A DNA stretch of 64,000 nucleotides from Micromussa lordhowensis (GCA_964020085.1 OZ026605.1:1025701-1089700); one strand, 5' to 3'. Numbered from the stretch's first letter, positions 36,189 through 50,105 are shown. The notes: a model not told the origin generated them from the sequence alone. A program made the numbers and translations.

Positions 36189-38556
36189 GTAAGTAAGGCT
36201 ATCTTGCCTCTCGATATACACGTGTTTTGTTCTCAACGATTTAATCGGTTACAATGAAACCACATTGACTCATCAGGTAGCTTTCTCATTGTTCTTTATA
36301 TTTACATTTATTTTGAACGTGATTGAGGTCACGTCAGTGAGAGACAGGGTTACGCCACGCTACTACCTGGGTGGTGTCCATGTGCGAAAAATATTCTGAA
36401 GACACTGTCCTTGCATACGCCGCGGCTGTGCCCGCAGTACGAGCGGCAGTTAAAACCGAACTGCCCTACTGAAACGACACGATAGTATTCTTTTTCTTCA
36501 CAGCTAACAAAAGAAAAGACAATGCTAAAGTTGCTTTGGCCTTAACTCGAGAATTCTGGTTTTAATTTGACGAGGAACCACACACGGCGACACTCGGCGA
36601 ACTACGAGCGAGTTCCCAGACGCGGGTGACCCATTTTTGGCGCCAAATTAAAAGCTTCGACACAATTCGATATGGTTTTTGGAATTGTAAATCCTCTTTT
36701 GTGAATCCTATTTTGTGCTCTTTGTACCACTTGTGAGTTGTGACGTGATCGATTTAAACGTCACCAGATATTCTTGATAAGGATTTAGTAGAGCATGGAT
36801 AGAGGCTATCCGCACAACAGTCGGTTTTGGATATCGGCGGCATTCCGACGCAGCAAATTGAAAAACAACGCTATCAGTTTTGATGCAAAAATGGTCGTAA
36901 AATGGCCAATTGTACCGATAATTAATCAAGGTTCCATTTCCAGGCTTTGCCCATAATTAACGCCCAATTTTGTTACAGCAGCTAGAAATAATATGAAACG
37001 CAAGAGGAAGCGAGAGTGAAAGGGCCGAGAATAAGGAAAGGAAAGGGGCAAGGAAAAAAATCGGAACGGGCCGCAATCGTAGTCTGAATTTCAGCCGTCT
37101 CTTCCCTTTACCTCACACTACTGGCAATCGCAAAAAAGTCCAAATTTTGGCTTATGCGCATGCCCTAGAATAAATAGTGCACATTTTTATACCTAATCTT
37201 GGGGAAATCTATCTTTTTGGTAAATGAATAACTTTTTCAGCAAAACTAAGGCCCATTCAGCACCATGGCGGCCAAAAAACTGATTTCACGAATTAAAACG
37301 GCATTCTTGGGTGTCCAGTTCGGCTTCAAAGGGTTAATGTCGTCTCCAGTGAGAGACTTCAGCGCCTTTCTGTGTACGAGAATGGGGGGTCTGGCACGCG
37401 ATCTTTCATTCTAGTTTCCAGGGTATTTCTCACTCGCGGGACGAATCTGGATTCCACTCGCCCATACTAATAGCCGATAATTCGCGACAATTTTATCTCC
37501 CAAGGCCAGGGGTCAACGGGCCCTCGATTACACTGAAAAACATTCACATATAAAGAGATTCATGTTCTTTCGCTGTTACACGAAAAATGCTTATCAACAA
37601 ACCACAGGTTCGAATAGCCCTGGAAAAAATATCTGTTTACTTTTGTTTGCATGTATGAAAAATATTTATCACTCCGTGTTCGAGGATGGAGGAAGAAGAA
37701 TTTGCGTATTTTAATCGGTCTACGAGTCTGTTGTCATACCTAGACTTTCCATTGCGAAGTGACGTCTGTAGAATTATTTTGATATCTGATTGGTTACAGT
37801 TTTCAATGATGCAAGTAATATTGTAGTCTGACGGTTGTGTTCCCTACATGATTGACAAGAAACAAATTTGGACCGGAGACTAGGAAGAATATCATTATTT
37901 TCATGAAATATATTGATATATCTCCTCCGGTCTCGCCTCAAAGATTTCTGATTGTTTCGATCCAGTTTTTATACCAACAAAGTTACATTTAACAAACATG
38001 ATTATTAAAAGTGTTTCTTTTGATGTAGTCAGTTTCAAGCTTGTCTACCTTGCATCCGGGAGTTTGGTGTTTCCTGGTTGTTTCAATGTGGATTTCATGT
38101 AAATAATGTGGATTTCATGCAAATACCTTGAAATATGTTAAATAAACTCAGATATGAATGGACAGAAAGTTTATGATCATCATTTTGATCGTTTGCCTGA
38201 AGAGAAGCCTGCCGCTTGACTTATCACGAAAACGCGTTGCAAAACTTCGATACGATCTTCAGACTTTGACAAGTGTAGTTCATTCTGTATTTCATCAGAG
38301 GAGGTTTAAGTCAAGCGGCGAATTTACCAGCTGCCTAGCTGCTGTGTTCCTCTATCCTTCGCAATATAATTGACACATCACGTCACAGCCCGTAAAACAT
38401 TGAGTGAAGCAGCGAATTAGAGGCATAACGACGCGTCAACATTTGCTCTGTCAGATCCATGGATTGGAATTGATTAGTAACCTATATTCTCTCGATCGGG
38501 ACCATTTGCACGTTTTCCTTCAGCTTAACTCCGGTTTTACCGAGTCAGAATTGGTC

Positions 38557-41500
38557 ATGCTGGGAAGATTGAAGTAAGTTGCTATTCTTTTGCTTTTTTA
38601 AATAGCGTTTTAATTTCCTGCCGTAGCGTCTCACTTCGTTTGCGATTTCGCTTCGATTTCGATGCGGCTTCACCCCGTTGACCAAGCTGAATTTCTGACG
38701 AGATCAACGTTGACAATTAACACAAACCAAGATATATAATTTCGCCTCAGCGAAATGACAATTGTTTCGAGGGCCACTAGAGAATATTTTGCGTAAACGA
38801 GTGGTGAAACATTTTCGGCTGACCGAAATCAATACGAATCTGAAAGATGGAAAAAACGGATATATATGAATTGAGATCTACTTTGAATATATTAGTGATC
38901 TTGAAAAGATGTAATTACATCAAGGAAGGGACTAACAGACCTTGAAGAAAAATATTCCTTTTGAGGAAAAAAATTAATTATGTTTTCCCCGAATGTTCGA
39001 ATGTTGAAGATCATGTTGAAGCTGCTGTGAGAATATCTTGCCAAATCGGAAGTGTTATAATCCTCGCTTATGTTGACCGAGTTCGTTTCATGTTCTGCAT
39101 TGGTAAGAGAGTGCTGAACTGTCAAAAGGAGTGTAGAAACACGGCGCTTTTTCAATTAACAAGCGATTTTTAGAGTTTGAAGCAGTCGAAAATTTGCATG
39201 TTACATTTCTCTTTTTGCCCAACATAATTACTTCTAAAATCTAAAAACAGCTGATCGGCCATGAAGTATTTTTGCAATATTAATCAAGCGGTTAGCATAT
39301 ACGTTTCTGGCTTCGAAACGGAAGATCTCGTTGATGGCAAAGGCTTTCGATGAAAGCGAAATAGGAGACGTGTTTTTTCAGTTTCAGCTACAAGCTGCCA
39401 TATTTTTTTATCATTTTGCCTTTTATTGAAATGTTGACAGCTCCACTCATTACTTCATTTTATTAAACAGCAGTGTTTTTATTTTTTCTTAACTATGTTA
39501 TACAAACGTAATGTTGTTTTATCACATCAGGCACGGATTTCATTCGCTCGATAGAGATTACGAATATTCCGCTGGCGTCGAAACCCCCAGAATAGATATT
39601 TGAATAATTCGCGGAACAATTTCTTCTCCAGCCCTCCCCTGTCAGTGCCACTTCGCGAAATGTCGGTATCCGGAGTAAGTTAGAGTTCGCAACTCGAAAA
39701 CAACGGTCCAAGATTTTGTTGGTAATTGGCGTACGATGTCCACGGAGAATAAACGACCGGCCCTGGTGAAGACAGAGAAGTATGAGCTCAAATTCAACGT
39801 AGAATTTCGCATGCCGTGCGTTTTCGTTTTGGTAGCTTAGCCCGTTTTCTTAGCTCGATCAAATGATTGCATGTTCTAGATATCTAATACTTGTGTTAAT
39901 CCACACTGTCATCGAGCCATGTAGCCCGTCGTTTCTGTTCATTGATGCGAAATTTTGCCCATTAGAGTTTCCACAGGTCTTTATTAAGATGGCTCTAATT
40001 CGTTTATGTTGTCTGTTGAACGACTTTGTCGATCGATAACTCCGCTAGCGTTCTGTTTTCATTCGCGATTCCTCGGCGGATCAGTATTTTGATTTGATCC
40101 AATTCCTAAAATCGCGAAGTCGACTCGCCCATATCTTATTCATCTCCGCTATGCGTTTTATCGCAAAAAGGTACGCTCAAGCATTAATTTATCTCTTGCA
40201 GGCGAGGCGATTTGATCGTATTTAGCTTCGCGCTGTAAATGTTAGCGCAAATATAGCCGTGGAATATCGGCCTGCGACATAACACGCCAGTCAGGCTCTT
40301 GCGGTTAATTTTCTGTGCTGACCTCAAAATCATGGCGTCGTGCAGACAGATCGAGTGTTATTTAACGCATTTAAATGTTTTACTTCGAAACTCAAAAAAA
40401 ATATGCAGTTTATATCGGTTTTGTTTTGTTCCAGAAAGCAAAATATCTGTGAATATGTATCGTGTTGCGATCTTCAATTTGGTGTATTTTCTTTATTTGT
40501 AGCATGCATATTTTCTTTTTTTTTATGCGGATAAAGATTTCTTGTTTTTATATCGAGGTAATGGGAACTGCCGTTCAGGAAAGCCGGTACAATTGTACAT
40601 TACACGCGCATTACCGAAACACATATTGAAATCAGAATTGGGTAGATTTTGCTAAAAGGAACAATGTCGCCGATTTCGAAGCTGTTTGTATTCATGTTAG
40701 CACTGTTTGTTCACTAACAGGCGCAGCTTTGATGATGCCCAGAGTCGTTTAAAATGCAGAAAGCTTCTTGGAATCGGAGGAAAGGAACCTTCGAAGGTAT
40801 GTAATTAATCCGATGCGTAGGTCACGGTAATAAAATAGCCGGGTGTTTTTTTTTCGCGCGCTTTCGAAACGCAGCCTCGTTGTTAAATTGTACTGTCGCC
40901 GAGAGCGCAACGCACTTTGAATAAGTTTCTTTCTCATTATAATATTCATTTGTCAAGCTGTAAATCTTGACATGGGTCTTGCTTTCATAATTACTTTGGC
41001 AGTACTGTTTTAGATCAGCCTGATGAAATTTTCTGGCGCACTTTCCAAACCTCAGGCGAACGAAATTCGCTCGTTTGAGCGAAGAAATATTTTTTTGTTT
41101 TCTATTTATTTTTTTTTTCATTCACACAATATCCTTGTCTGAGGCTGTGAATGTTTGACAGAGCTTTTGCTTTTAAAACGACTTTTCGAATATTAGTATC
41201 AGATTAGAGAGCGTTTGTTAGCGTGTTCCCTTATTACGTTTTGTCTAAGAAAAGAAAAAGGTCTCCGCGTTCACCAACTATCCACGCCGCTCCGGCAGCT
41301 GGATTCATGATTTTCACCACATCGCTTAGGGTTTCAAGCTGCACTTGATTGCATTATTTGTTCTCTGATAAATGAGAATATTGCTCTGCATTGGCGGTAT
41401 GTGAATAAATTCACCAGAAGGTATAAGAGTTTATTGTTTTAAACATTATTATCATTTCGAATTGAATGGCGTTCTCTTCAAGTTCCCCGTGTTCGATATG

Positions 41501-43989
41501 TTTAAAGATTTCTCAAAGCTGCAGAAAGAGTCTATAAACTGACTAACAATAGCCAAACTTTTTTGTTTGGTAAACAATGTTACAAACCGCTTCGATGTTT
41601 CGCATGTGTCATTAACATGTTGTGGAGATACCCAAACCGCGAGTTTTGAACTGAAAGCGCGCAAGTCCGAAACCAATGAACTTTTCAGCCAGTTTAATAT
41701 GCTTTCGTTTTTTAATCAAAAACGTGACAGCGCAGAATTAGAAAAAGGCCTAGTAGCGCATTCTATTAAGGTAGAAATATATAAATATACAATTGTTTTA
41801 TTTTCTTGACATCCCTTTCGATCCCTTGCCTTTGTGTGTTTATTTTTTCCTTTGCAGTGCAGTTTCTTTAGATCAAAAGCTTGAATTATTTACAGCTTGT
41901 CTTTTCTGTGACATACCTGTCGTTTTTTTTAATCTAGATTACCCCACTCAGTTTTGTCTGAAAATTTTGAGTTTCAAACTTTTTTTAAAAAATTAAAACA
42001 GGAAATCTTGGTTTTCGTCCGGTTTTAAAATGAGTGAAATTTCCATTTTGTATCAAAAAAGAGCTTTTAAGAGAGCTTTTTATAGCCACCAAACAAAGGT
42101 ACATTTCTTTTTGAATTGATAACTAATAACTCTGTCTTTTAATTCATGGTCAGAGATCGCTCGAGGGCAGATATGAGATCAAACGTTCGATTTTGTCGTG
42201 CAGTTTTTTATTACTTGTCGATAATAGTATTTATTTTTTCCTTCATACCGGATTTGCACCTTTTACCTTTTGTCTCAGCGATGTAAATCTCTTTGAATCG
42301 ATCGCTGATTGAAGGTCTGGGTAATTCACATTAGTAATACCTCTTGAAAGTGGTGTTTATGGCCACTTAAACCTGCTGATGTACTTGCCAGTGCTTTCGA
42401 AAAGGTATGCTTTCAGCCATTCGGTTTTATTTTGTGTTGGTGTCACCTTGAGAGATGACACCTAAGATTGTGCCTGTTTTGTGTAGACACTATATATACG
42501 GAGCGATACTTTAGTCTCTGTGTATTTACACGGCTGTAGTTTTTTTATTGACGAAGTTCATTTGACTTTTTGATGCCAAAAATCGCTGAAATGATCTGAA
42601 TTCAAACAAAGATATCTCTCACACCTGCTAATGGCTGTAAACCCCAACATTATCATGTTTGAGAGAACCTTGCCGCCCTCTGTTAGGAATTTTCGAAAAC
42701 GGTCCAACTTGTGCAATTCGTTAACGCGCTTACATAGTTTCGCTCATTTATGTTGGCATTTTTGTTCAGTTTCTGCCTATTGTAAAAACATTTCCTCGTT
42801 CCCCCCAATCGAAGGCCTTTTCATTTAAACAGCGACCATAAAATTTGCTGAGTTTATCTTGTTTTGAAAAAATCGCACAAATTTCTTGTCGCTGATTCAC
42901 CGGTTGGATTCCCACTGGGTTGTTTTTAGTTTTTGGTTTTCAGTCTTGTTGATTTTTGTCTTATCGCCTTCCTTAAAATGGAATTGACATAGTGTTAATG
43001 TTCTAGTAACTTCTAAATTGACAGTTTGCACTTCAAGAGATCACATGAAAGTTAAGTGGAGCTGTAATGTGGATGTCTTAAGCTTTTCATTATCTATATA
43101 GGGGCCGAAGTCGGGGCGACACGAAGTGGACCGAGCAACAAAATAGGCGTAGCGAGCGACAAACTTCGTTGCGCCGATCTTTACCCGCTCGGTTACAAGC
43201 CGCTGTTCGGGAAAATGAGCCCGCACTCCTCCCCCACCCCCACCCCCCGAACTCTTCTTGGGGAGTACCTTCGGGAACCAGATCCCGGAGCGGCGAAAAT
43301 GAGCCTACGATATTGTGTAGCATCAACATACGTATGTACGTCCTCAGTTGCGTATTCAAAGTGCGGTTTGATTTTCGTCTTGTTACATTTGATCACAACT
43401 ATCTTTCAATGGATTTTCTTTCTCAGTTCGCAGCTTTATAAGTCTTTTATAAATATACATAGAACGTCCTGTACAAGGTTGATAAGCGAGGCGACACACA
43501 TGCCCAGAAAGGCGGCCAGGAGGCGGCCGTGACGTCAAGTAACCAAGAAGATGTTTTTTTCTGAAACGTAGACATTAATAGAAAGTGACTCCCTGATTCA
43601 TAGACTCTCTCTTCCTCCAAGTGTGGGGACGAAGTTGACTAGTTATTTGGATTTCCGTTCAAACTGAGTTTTTAAAATGCTCCAGGTGAAATAAAATGTT
43701 ACTTTCTATAGACGAAGCTACGACATATATATTTTCTTAATTTTATTCAAGAAAAATAACATTTTGTTTCATCGTGCGATTTTATCCTTCGTTATTTTAA
43801 ATTCCATACAATGCCTTGTAGAGCGCTGAAATGTGTAACACAGCACCGCACACTTAAGGCAGTCACGTCTCTCTCGATACGCGTACATAAACCATTATTA
43901 TTATTCATTCAAAATATTTCTGATTGATTAAAACCACACGCATAATTTACCATAACCGGCTGCTGTTCACCAAATTTGGAAAGAATCTT

Positions 43990-44028
<39 letters not shown>

Positions 44029-47000
44029 TCAGATTATTGAACCGATGACGTCAAAATGACGTCAAAAGTGCAGCCCGCTGCAGATTATTGAACCGATGAC
44101 GTCAAAATGACGTGAAAGTGCAGCCCGCTTCAGATTATTGAACCGATGACGTCAAAATGACGTCAAAAGTGCAGCCCGCCGTAGATTATTGAACCGTTGA
44201 CCGAGAAAACCTGGGGACGATATTATGTTATTTTTAGTGAGCGAAAAAACGAGAGCGAAATGGCGAAAATACTTTGAATGAATAATAACGCAATTATTGA
44301 ATTCGACTTTCGTAGGATATGATATGAAGAATTCTGCAGATCTCGGAGGGTATTATCCACCTCGGCCTTCGACCTCTGTGGATAACACCCTCCTTCTGCA
44401 GAATTCTTCATATCCTACTCAGCCTCATTCAATAATTGCTAAATATTTAATCGATTCCTCGAATCGTGAGTTTGAGACGCCTGTGCTCTAGGAAGTATAT
44501 CACGAAGCTAATCTTTGTTATCTTACTGTTGCTAGGTTCTACAAGTGCTTGGAAGCCACGAATCGTACTTTATCAGTATACCAAGGGGATATGAGTAAGT
44601 TGTCTTAGTTTGAATTCTCACTTCTCAGTTGTCCTTCATGATGGACTATGAGTGACGTCTCAACCGTCAAACAGATCGGACATTTCTCTCGAGGCGCTTG
44701 CAGTATTTTACAAACACTCGAAAAAGGCGTCAGTCAGCGGTCCTTACCCTGCCTCGTTCCCAGTCCCCCGCGTGATAGTAAAAATATTTAACAATTAACT
44801 AGTGGAGGGGCGCAGGGAATCATGGTTTTCTCCTTCCCATCGCTCTCCGCGCTCGCGCTCCTCACTCACTACCAGCTCCCGCTCGCGTTTTTCTTCTCAC
44901 TCCTAGCCTGGTCTCCCAATCGCCCTTTCCGTTAAGAAAAAGAAAAGAAAAGTAAAGAAAAGAAAAGCCTGTGGAGGAAGTAGGTCTTTATCTGCGAATC
45001 CAGATTTAGCGAACATAGTGACCCTGCATGATGCGCATGTGCCTTGCGCTAAACTGGTGACCCGCAGTGGCTCGAGTCTATCTTAGGAATAGCACATGGA
45101 AAGGCACAGTCGGAATTACTGTACTCCCTGATTGTACTTTTTGGGCCTTATTTTTTTTGTTTATCTTTGTGTTTTCTTTTTTTTTGTAGGACATGGCAGG
45201 TGGTAGTGCCAGCTTTCCTTTCTGTAGTCTCACTTATGGTAAGTACAATACAAGCTAGACTATCCTAGCTATCTTAGCTTCCGAATCCGAATCTCTTTAC
45301 GGTGGCCAATTCACATTATCAACCCAGTTGATAAAACCAAATTATCCTAGAAACCTCTGCGTGAACATATAAACGCGAAACCCGTGCGTCTCTCGCGCGC
45401 TTTGCGTGGTTTTCAGTCCCGCTTTGAAATGAAAAATTGAAAAAAATCTATTTAATCTGGGCTACCCAAGAGTTTTTATCCAGGTTATTTATTGTTGAGT
45501 CTTTGTTTTACTCTTGCAGTTGTTGATATTTCCAAGCCAGTGTCTACGTGCCTTGGGTGACGGTAAAGAATCCACTACATTCGCCGGATCATTATGTTGC
45601 CGACTATTGGCCAGCGCTTTGATAGGTACGTACACTTTTCAACTGATGACGTTCTGCGATTTAATTTAAGGTTTGCGATCATTATATCACTTCCCTACAC
45701 CTAACGACTAACGCGGTTTCCCATTGGCAAAAGAAAAACAAAAAAACGTTAATGAAAGATTAAAGTCAAAGATCAGGACTTGAGTAAAAAAGGTTTCTGT
45801 TTCTGTAGGATCTGCGTCACGATTTGCGCATGTAAAAAGTTTAGCTTAAATTTTTCAAGTTTGCGTTTGTAATCCATTTCAATCTTCTCCATGCTTGTTT
45901 CTTTATATTTTAATATTATCTCTTTAGTGTGTTTCTTTCTTAGTAAACTACTATTTTTAGGTCTCTTTCAATTTTAAAGTAATTTTGTACTAGGCCAAAA
46001 GAACTGAAAATAACGTAACTGAGCTCCTTTAAGAAACGTCTTAAGCCGTGTTCACACTAAATGTTAATTATATTCAACTGAATTACGATTCAACATAGCA
46101 TACTTCATTCGATTTTATTCAATTATGGTCAGTCTGTTCACATCTGCGAAAATTCAAATAAACTAGGCAGGGTAACCTCGCAATCTAAAGTTGAAAAAAC
46201 TAGGCGCCCTATCGAACAGCTGCCATGATATTCACCGCAATACTTGATTTGGAGGCCAGGAGAAAGGCAAAGGAAACTTCGAAGGCTAGAAGAAGAAAAA
46301 TCCGCCGTCTGAAACAGCAACAACGGATGAGACAAACCATCACGTGTCCGCCATTTTGTTCGATCACGCACTGTAATTACTTCAAACAACCCCCTTTGGG
46401 TTGTTTGAAGTAATTGTAATCCAATTGTAATCAGGGACTGTAATTAGCTGATGTGAACCCATTTCATATTTAATTCGATTATAATTCGATCACAATCGAG
46501 GCCTAATGTGAACACGGCTTTAGATTCGACGAACCGATGGAGAGTAAATTAGACAGACAGACAGGCCGTCTGATCTATGATCTTTCCGTTTCCAATCTTA
46601 ATTTAATTCTAACGGTCTGCCCAGCAAATGGAGATACCGATTCTCAGTTGTGAGAACTCCAGTTATGATTTCTTTCTTCTGATCTCTCTCCATGTTTTAG
46701 GAATCGTTGGTATTTCATGGGGTGCAAAACCTACAACGATATCGTCTATAAAGTAAGTTGCTGTGCTTTCTTGATAAACCTGGTTTGAATTAACTGACTA
46801 ATATAACTCCAAAACCATTTTTTTTTACCACAGGCGCATATTAGTGCTTCATTCGACGTACTGCGGAGCAGCGACGTTCTGTAAGTAACACGTTTATTTA
46901 AAATTTCTCTGTTCTACAAAGTTAATTTTCTCTGGTCTAAGAACGAGGCGTTCTATTTTTCATCTTTGCTGCACAGTTTTTTGATATTTTCACAATATGT

Positions 47001-47553
47001 TTCTTGCTAGCTAGAAATGTATTTGGTTTTCGTGTAACCAAACGCAAAGGTATTACATATGAACAATCCTAATTAAGCAAGTACTATAATGAACCTATCA
47101 GAACGTCATAAAAAACGCATTAGGTGCGTCAAAACAGGTAACTGCGCGGGAAAGCATGCAACTGTAGTGGCAAGCGCGGGAAAACACTAAACTGCCAAAA
47201 GCACGGGAAAATATTAAAACGGTGCTCAAAAAGCGCGGGAAAAAGTGCGACTGATATGATGTTTAGCGGAAGAAAATGCGCGTAATCACGCCACGCTTGA
47301 TTTTGTTTTTTTCCGCATTGGTTAAAATGTAATAGCAGTAGAATTATATAATTATTACTTTTTCTTTCTCGTAGTTTTGGCTCTGGCCTGCATCTCTCTT
47401 CGCACCAAAGTTCTAATCGTTTTGACCTCTCTCCACGCCGTTGTCACAATGGCGAGTCTATTTTATTTCGTGGCTGTCCGCCAGTTGAATAAACCGACTC
47501 CAGAAAAACCCAATGCAAAGATGAACAACTCTGACGAGAATCACGTGAATTGA
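38557..47553 (+). CDS. TP53I11: Tumor protein p53-inducible protein 11 family
   Basis: Eight coding exons: 38557-38573, 40721-40796, 44536-44594, 45190-45238, 45520-45625, 46701-46752, 46834-46880 and 47375-47553. They give 585 nt (194 aa; human is about 189). All are GT-AG and phases are consistent. The signature SRLKCRKLLGIGG…VLQVLGSHESYF matches the family's SRLKTRKILGVGG…ISQVLGNE region, then TWQVVVPAFLSVVSLMLLIFP leads into the membrane domain. Four hydrophobic segments follow, with a Lys/Asn-rich C-terminal tail. Start: ATG 38557 is the first in-frame ATG, and the frame is closed upstream by TGA near 38,400. TP53I11 is a p53-responsive small membrane protein in mammals, with an incompletely known mechanism. 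The intron at 40,797-44,535 holds a compound repeat and the one at 45,626-46,700 holds a MITE. ATTAAA/AATAAA candidates lie near 48,155 and 48,569. Confidence 0.85.
43898..44289 (+). repeat. Compound repeat, copy A: TIR body with CRE minisatellite
   Basis: The ends are ATTATTATTCATTCAAAATA and TTTGAATGAATAATAA (inverted). Inside, from about 43,990 to 44,200, a unit of about 50 bases (CAGATTATTGAACCGATGAC then GTCAAAATGACGTCAAAAGT then GCAGCCCGC) is repeated about four times. Each unit carries one or two ATGACGTCA motifs. The inverted sister copy at 50,250-50,590 has only two units. Confidence 0.8.
44290..44443. repeat. Fold-back hairpin, copy A
   Basis: GCAATTATTGAATTCGACTT … AGAATTCTGCAGATCTCGGA … GGATAACACCCTCCTTCTGC AGAATTCTTCATATCCTA … TTCAATAATTGC forms a long imperfect palindrome around TCCACCTCGG…CTCTGTGGA. 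It abuts the TIR body at 43,898-44,289. The same junction recurs at 50,106-50,251, so body and hairpin travel together. Confidence 0.8.
45816..45995 (+). repeat. Dispersed repeat R, copy 3
   Basis: The block order is GTCACGATTTGCGCATG, TTGCGTTTGTAATCC, CAATCTTCTCCATGC, TTAATATTATCTCTTTAGTG and TTAGTAAACTACTATTTTTA, as in the copies at 31,215 and 35,273. It lies in a TP53I11 intron. Confidence 0.65.
46043..46520. mobile_element. Harbinger-like MITE in TP53I11 intron
   Basis: The ends are AGCCGTGTTCACACTAAATG and the inverted match CTAATGTGAACACGGCT. TTA is found immediately outside both ends, in line with the 3-bp TWA target duplication of PIF/Harbinger elements. At 46,377-46,415 there is a near-perfect palindrome, TTACTTCAAACAACCC / GGGTTGTTTGAAGTAA. 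No transposase. Confidence 0.6.
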
Positions 47554-49086
47554 TGTTTGCGCATGGTCAAGGATTTATACCGCTGTTCAAAAGAAAAGTG
47601 TGTTGCTGGCGCAGGCTGGCTGCTGTCAAAGCCGCTTGATCTATTACAGTGCCCGTCTCAAAAGAAAACTCTGAGCTCTTGTAATGAAATAACTGTCACA
47701 ACAGGTGGCAAGTGTAGAGATAAACATTGTTGATGCCTTCTTTTGTAGTGTAAGCAATCCTTGTTGAAACCTAGAAATCCATCTTGGATAGCTCTCTTTC
47801 TCAGTTACAAATATTTTTTTACTTTTATTTCCATTATTTGCAACCTAACACCATTCTTTAAAGTGTGCTACTGTGTTGCTCTCATAGGTTGATTGAAGCA
47901 TACATTGTGTACAATCATAATTAAGAAAATGCAACGAAAACATGATTTCCCAACGTGTTTAAAAAAAGATTTGCTTCAGATTTGAAGCTGTTCGTTACCT
48001 GATTCAAAAACAGTGTTGCTAATTTTATAACAAAAGAAATTAGTAATTGTTGTGCATGTTCTGTTCGATGCTCTAAGCAGTCTTTATTAATTTTAAATCT
48101 TGTGGCTCTCGGACCTGGGGGCACCAGGCGAGGAATGCTCGGCTGAAAATTTGAATTAAACCCCCATCGGAGACCACTCTGGGCGTGGTTCGAACTTTAT
48201 TTGACCCCTAATTATTATCAGCCGCTGTTCAGGAAAGAAGCCCCTGGACTCGGCGGAAATCTAGCCTAAAAACAGAAACATCAAGCCTCACAGCAATCTC
48301 ATTTCCTGGACCCTCCCATTCAATGTAAACTGAGGGCTCTGGGAACGAGATTGCCTTAAAAGTTGAATTCCTGGTTATAAAGTAGACGACAGGGTGGAGT
48401 GTCTCAGTTGTATAGAGGGTCCCTGAAAAAGAGTTTTCACGTAGTCTGCGTCGATTTGTTCGTTATATTTTGGAGCAAAGCGCAAAATCTGAATAGATAG
48501 ATTCGAAATAGTTGCATGGTCGGTGGCAACTTGTCGTCAAATCCTCGTTGGAAAGTTTAGCAGGCTTGAATAAAATTCTGCCGGAAGAATAACGAACAAA
48601 ATAGTTCACTTTTATTGTCGGTAGGCGGGCCCAGGTAGGCGGGGCAGCTCAAACAGAACGGAACGGAAAGCAAAAATGTCCCGTCCGCTGCGCGCTCTCC
48701 CCAGCCTTCTTATCCTCATCGCTCAAATTTTAGAGCGAGAGAAGACTGGCGACAAAAATGTTAGAGTAACATAAGGAACATTTTTCAATCCACCTGTTGT
48801 GATTCAGAAATTTGTGAAATTATTGAAATATCAGGTGAACCGTTCTCGGTGAGAGTAAATACCGTCTATTGAACCCTTAGGACTGTTTATATATTATACC
48901 TTTGTAGTGTTAAAATGCCTGTCAATGCAAATATAGCAAACCTCTTAAAAATTGTATATTCTGAAGAGAAATAGTATATAAAAACTATATTAAAATTTGA
49001 AACCTTCACCACCATGTGATGTCTTCAGGGGCCTCTATGTTTGCGCATAAAACGCACCTTAGTCTGGGCTCTACGAGGTGTTTTAA
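47554..49086. other. TP53I11 3' flank, no further gene seen
   Basis: This holds the probable 3' UTR and flanking DNA. A weak inverted repeat (AATCTCATTTCCTGGACCCT with GAGGGCTCTGGGAACGAGATT-like sequence) lies at 48,295-48,350. A GC-richer patch lies at 48,625-48,740. No conserved open frame is visible. Confidence 0.5.
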
Positions 49087-49844
49087 TAGATCGTTTTCAC
49101 TGTCACGCAATAAAAAAATAAATCGAAAACTATCCAGTGGAAAAAGCTAAGAAATTGTGATGTTATAGAAGATAAAAAATAAGACAGTTCTCCAAGTTTT
49201 AGCCCTGTGCGCTTCCCCAAACTTCAGATACTCGTTGAAATGTTTCGCAGAAATTTACAGAGCCCAGTATGAAAACGCCATGTTGGTGTACCTCCATGGT
49301 ACACCAATATGGCGGCCGGAAAATAGTGTAAACATCTGGAACTTACTTTGGCTTTCTAGGCGACTAATTATCAGTACTGAAAAAACAAGTATTCACATAA
49401 GCACTTTTCCTAAAGCTCTAGCTTCTATCTGGGCTCAAAATCATGAGATAAGTATATATTTTTCAACAAATTTGATCGTAGCCTTGTGTCACGCACGAGT
49501 TTGACTAATGGTCGTGGGTCGTGGGTCGTGGGTAAAAGTCGTGGGTCGTGGGTGTGGGTCGTGGGTGTGGGTGTGGGTAGAGTTAAAAATATCAATAGCA
49601 AAAATAATAATAATGATAATAATAGTTTGTTTTGAATTTGCCGGCTTTCGAAAACAAAAAATACAAAGCTAATGACCGTTTCTACGCAAACGGTCAGTAC
49701 AACGAAATCCTTGGCGAAATCAGACAAAGAAAGAACCAATCAAAACGAAGAAGAATTCTACAAATCAAGGAGGGTGGTCAGCCTCCCACCAGTTGGGATT
49801 CCTAACAGTTTATGTTCTATTTGAAATATTTGTTTATTTATTTA

Positions 49845-49926
49845 TTTATAGTGTCCCCAATTAGCACAACGGTGTTTAATACATACGACACTTAAATAAA
49901 GTTATTATTATTATTATTAGTATTAT
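49845..49926 (+). repeat. Retroelement-like 3' tail with (TTA)n
   Basis: GTGTCCCCAATTAGCACAAC … ACACTTAAATAAAG leads into a (TTA)n run. This is typical of a 5'-truncated LINE or SINE 3' end. It lies inside the 6.55-kb element. Confidence 0.45.
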
Positions 49927-50105
49927 AATATTATAATGTCATTTAGCAATTTTCATGAAATATTTTTCTTAATCGCTGACTTTTTAGAAGAAGCCTCGTA
50001 ATGGCCAAGACGTCATGAGACGAAAGAGAAAACACAAAAATAAATCAGATTTACATGCAGTTACGAAGGAGTCCCAAAGTAACTCAGTACTTATCCTTCG
50101 ATTTG

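Noticed and set aside
38403..38573. Reading the frame before TP53I11 (LELISNLYSLDRDHLHVFL…) as a CARD-like domain fused to TP53I11
   Set aside because: At first glance it resembled a CARD, but the following exons match TP53I11 from SRLK onward and the first ATG is at 38,557. The upstream part is more likely 5' leader.
49235..49504. 89-codon frame near-identical to one at 32,601
   Set aside because: Both are readings of the 585-bp TIR repeat. The similarity reflects the repeat and does not indicate a conserved gene.
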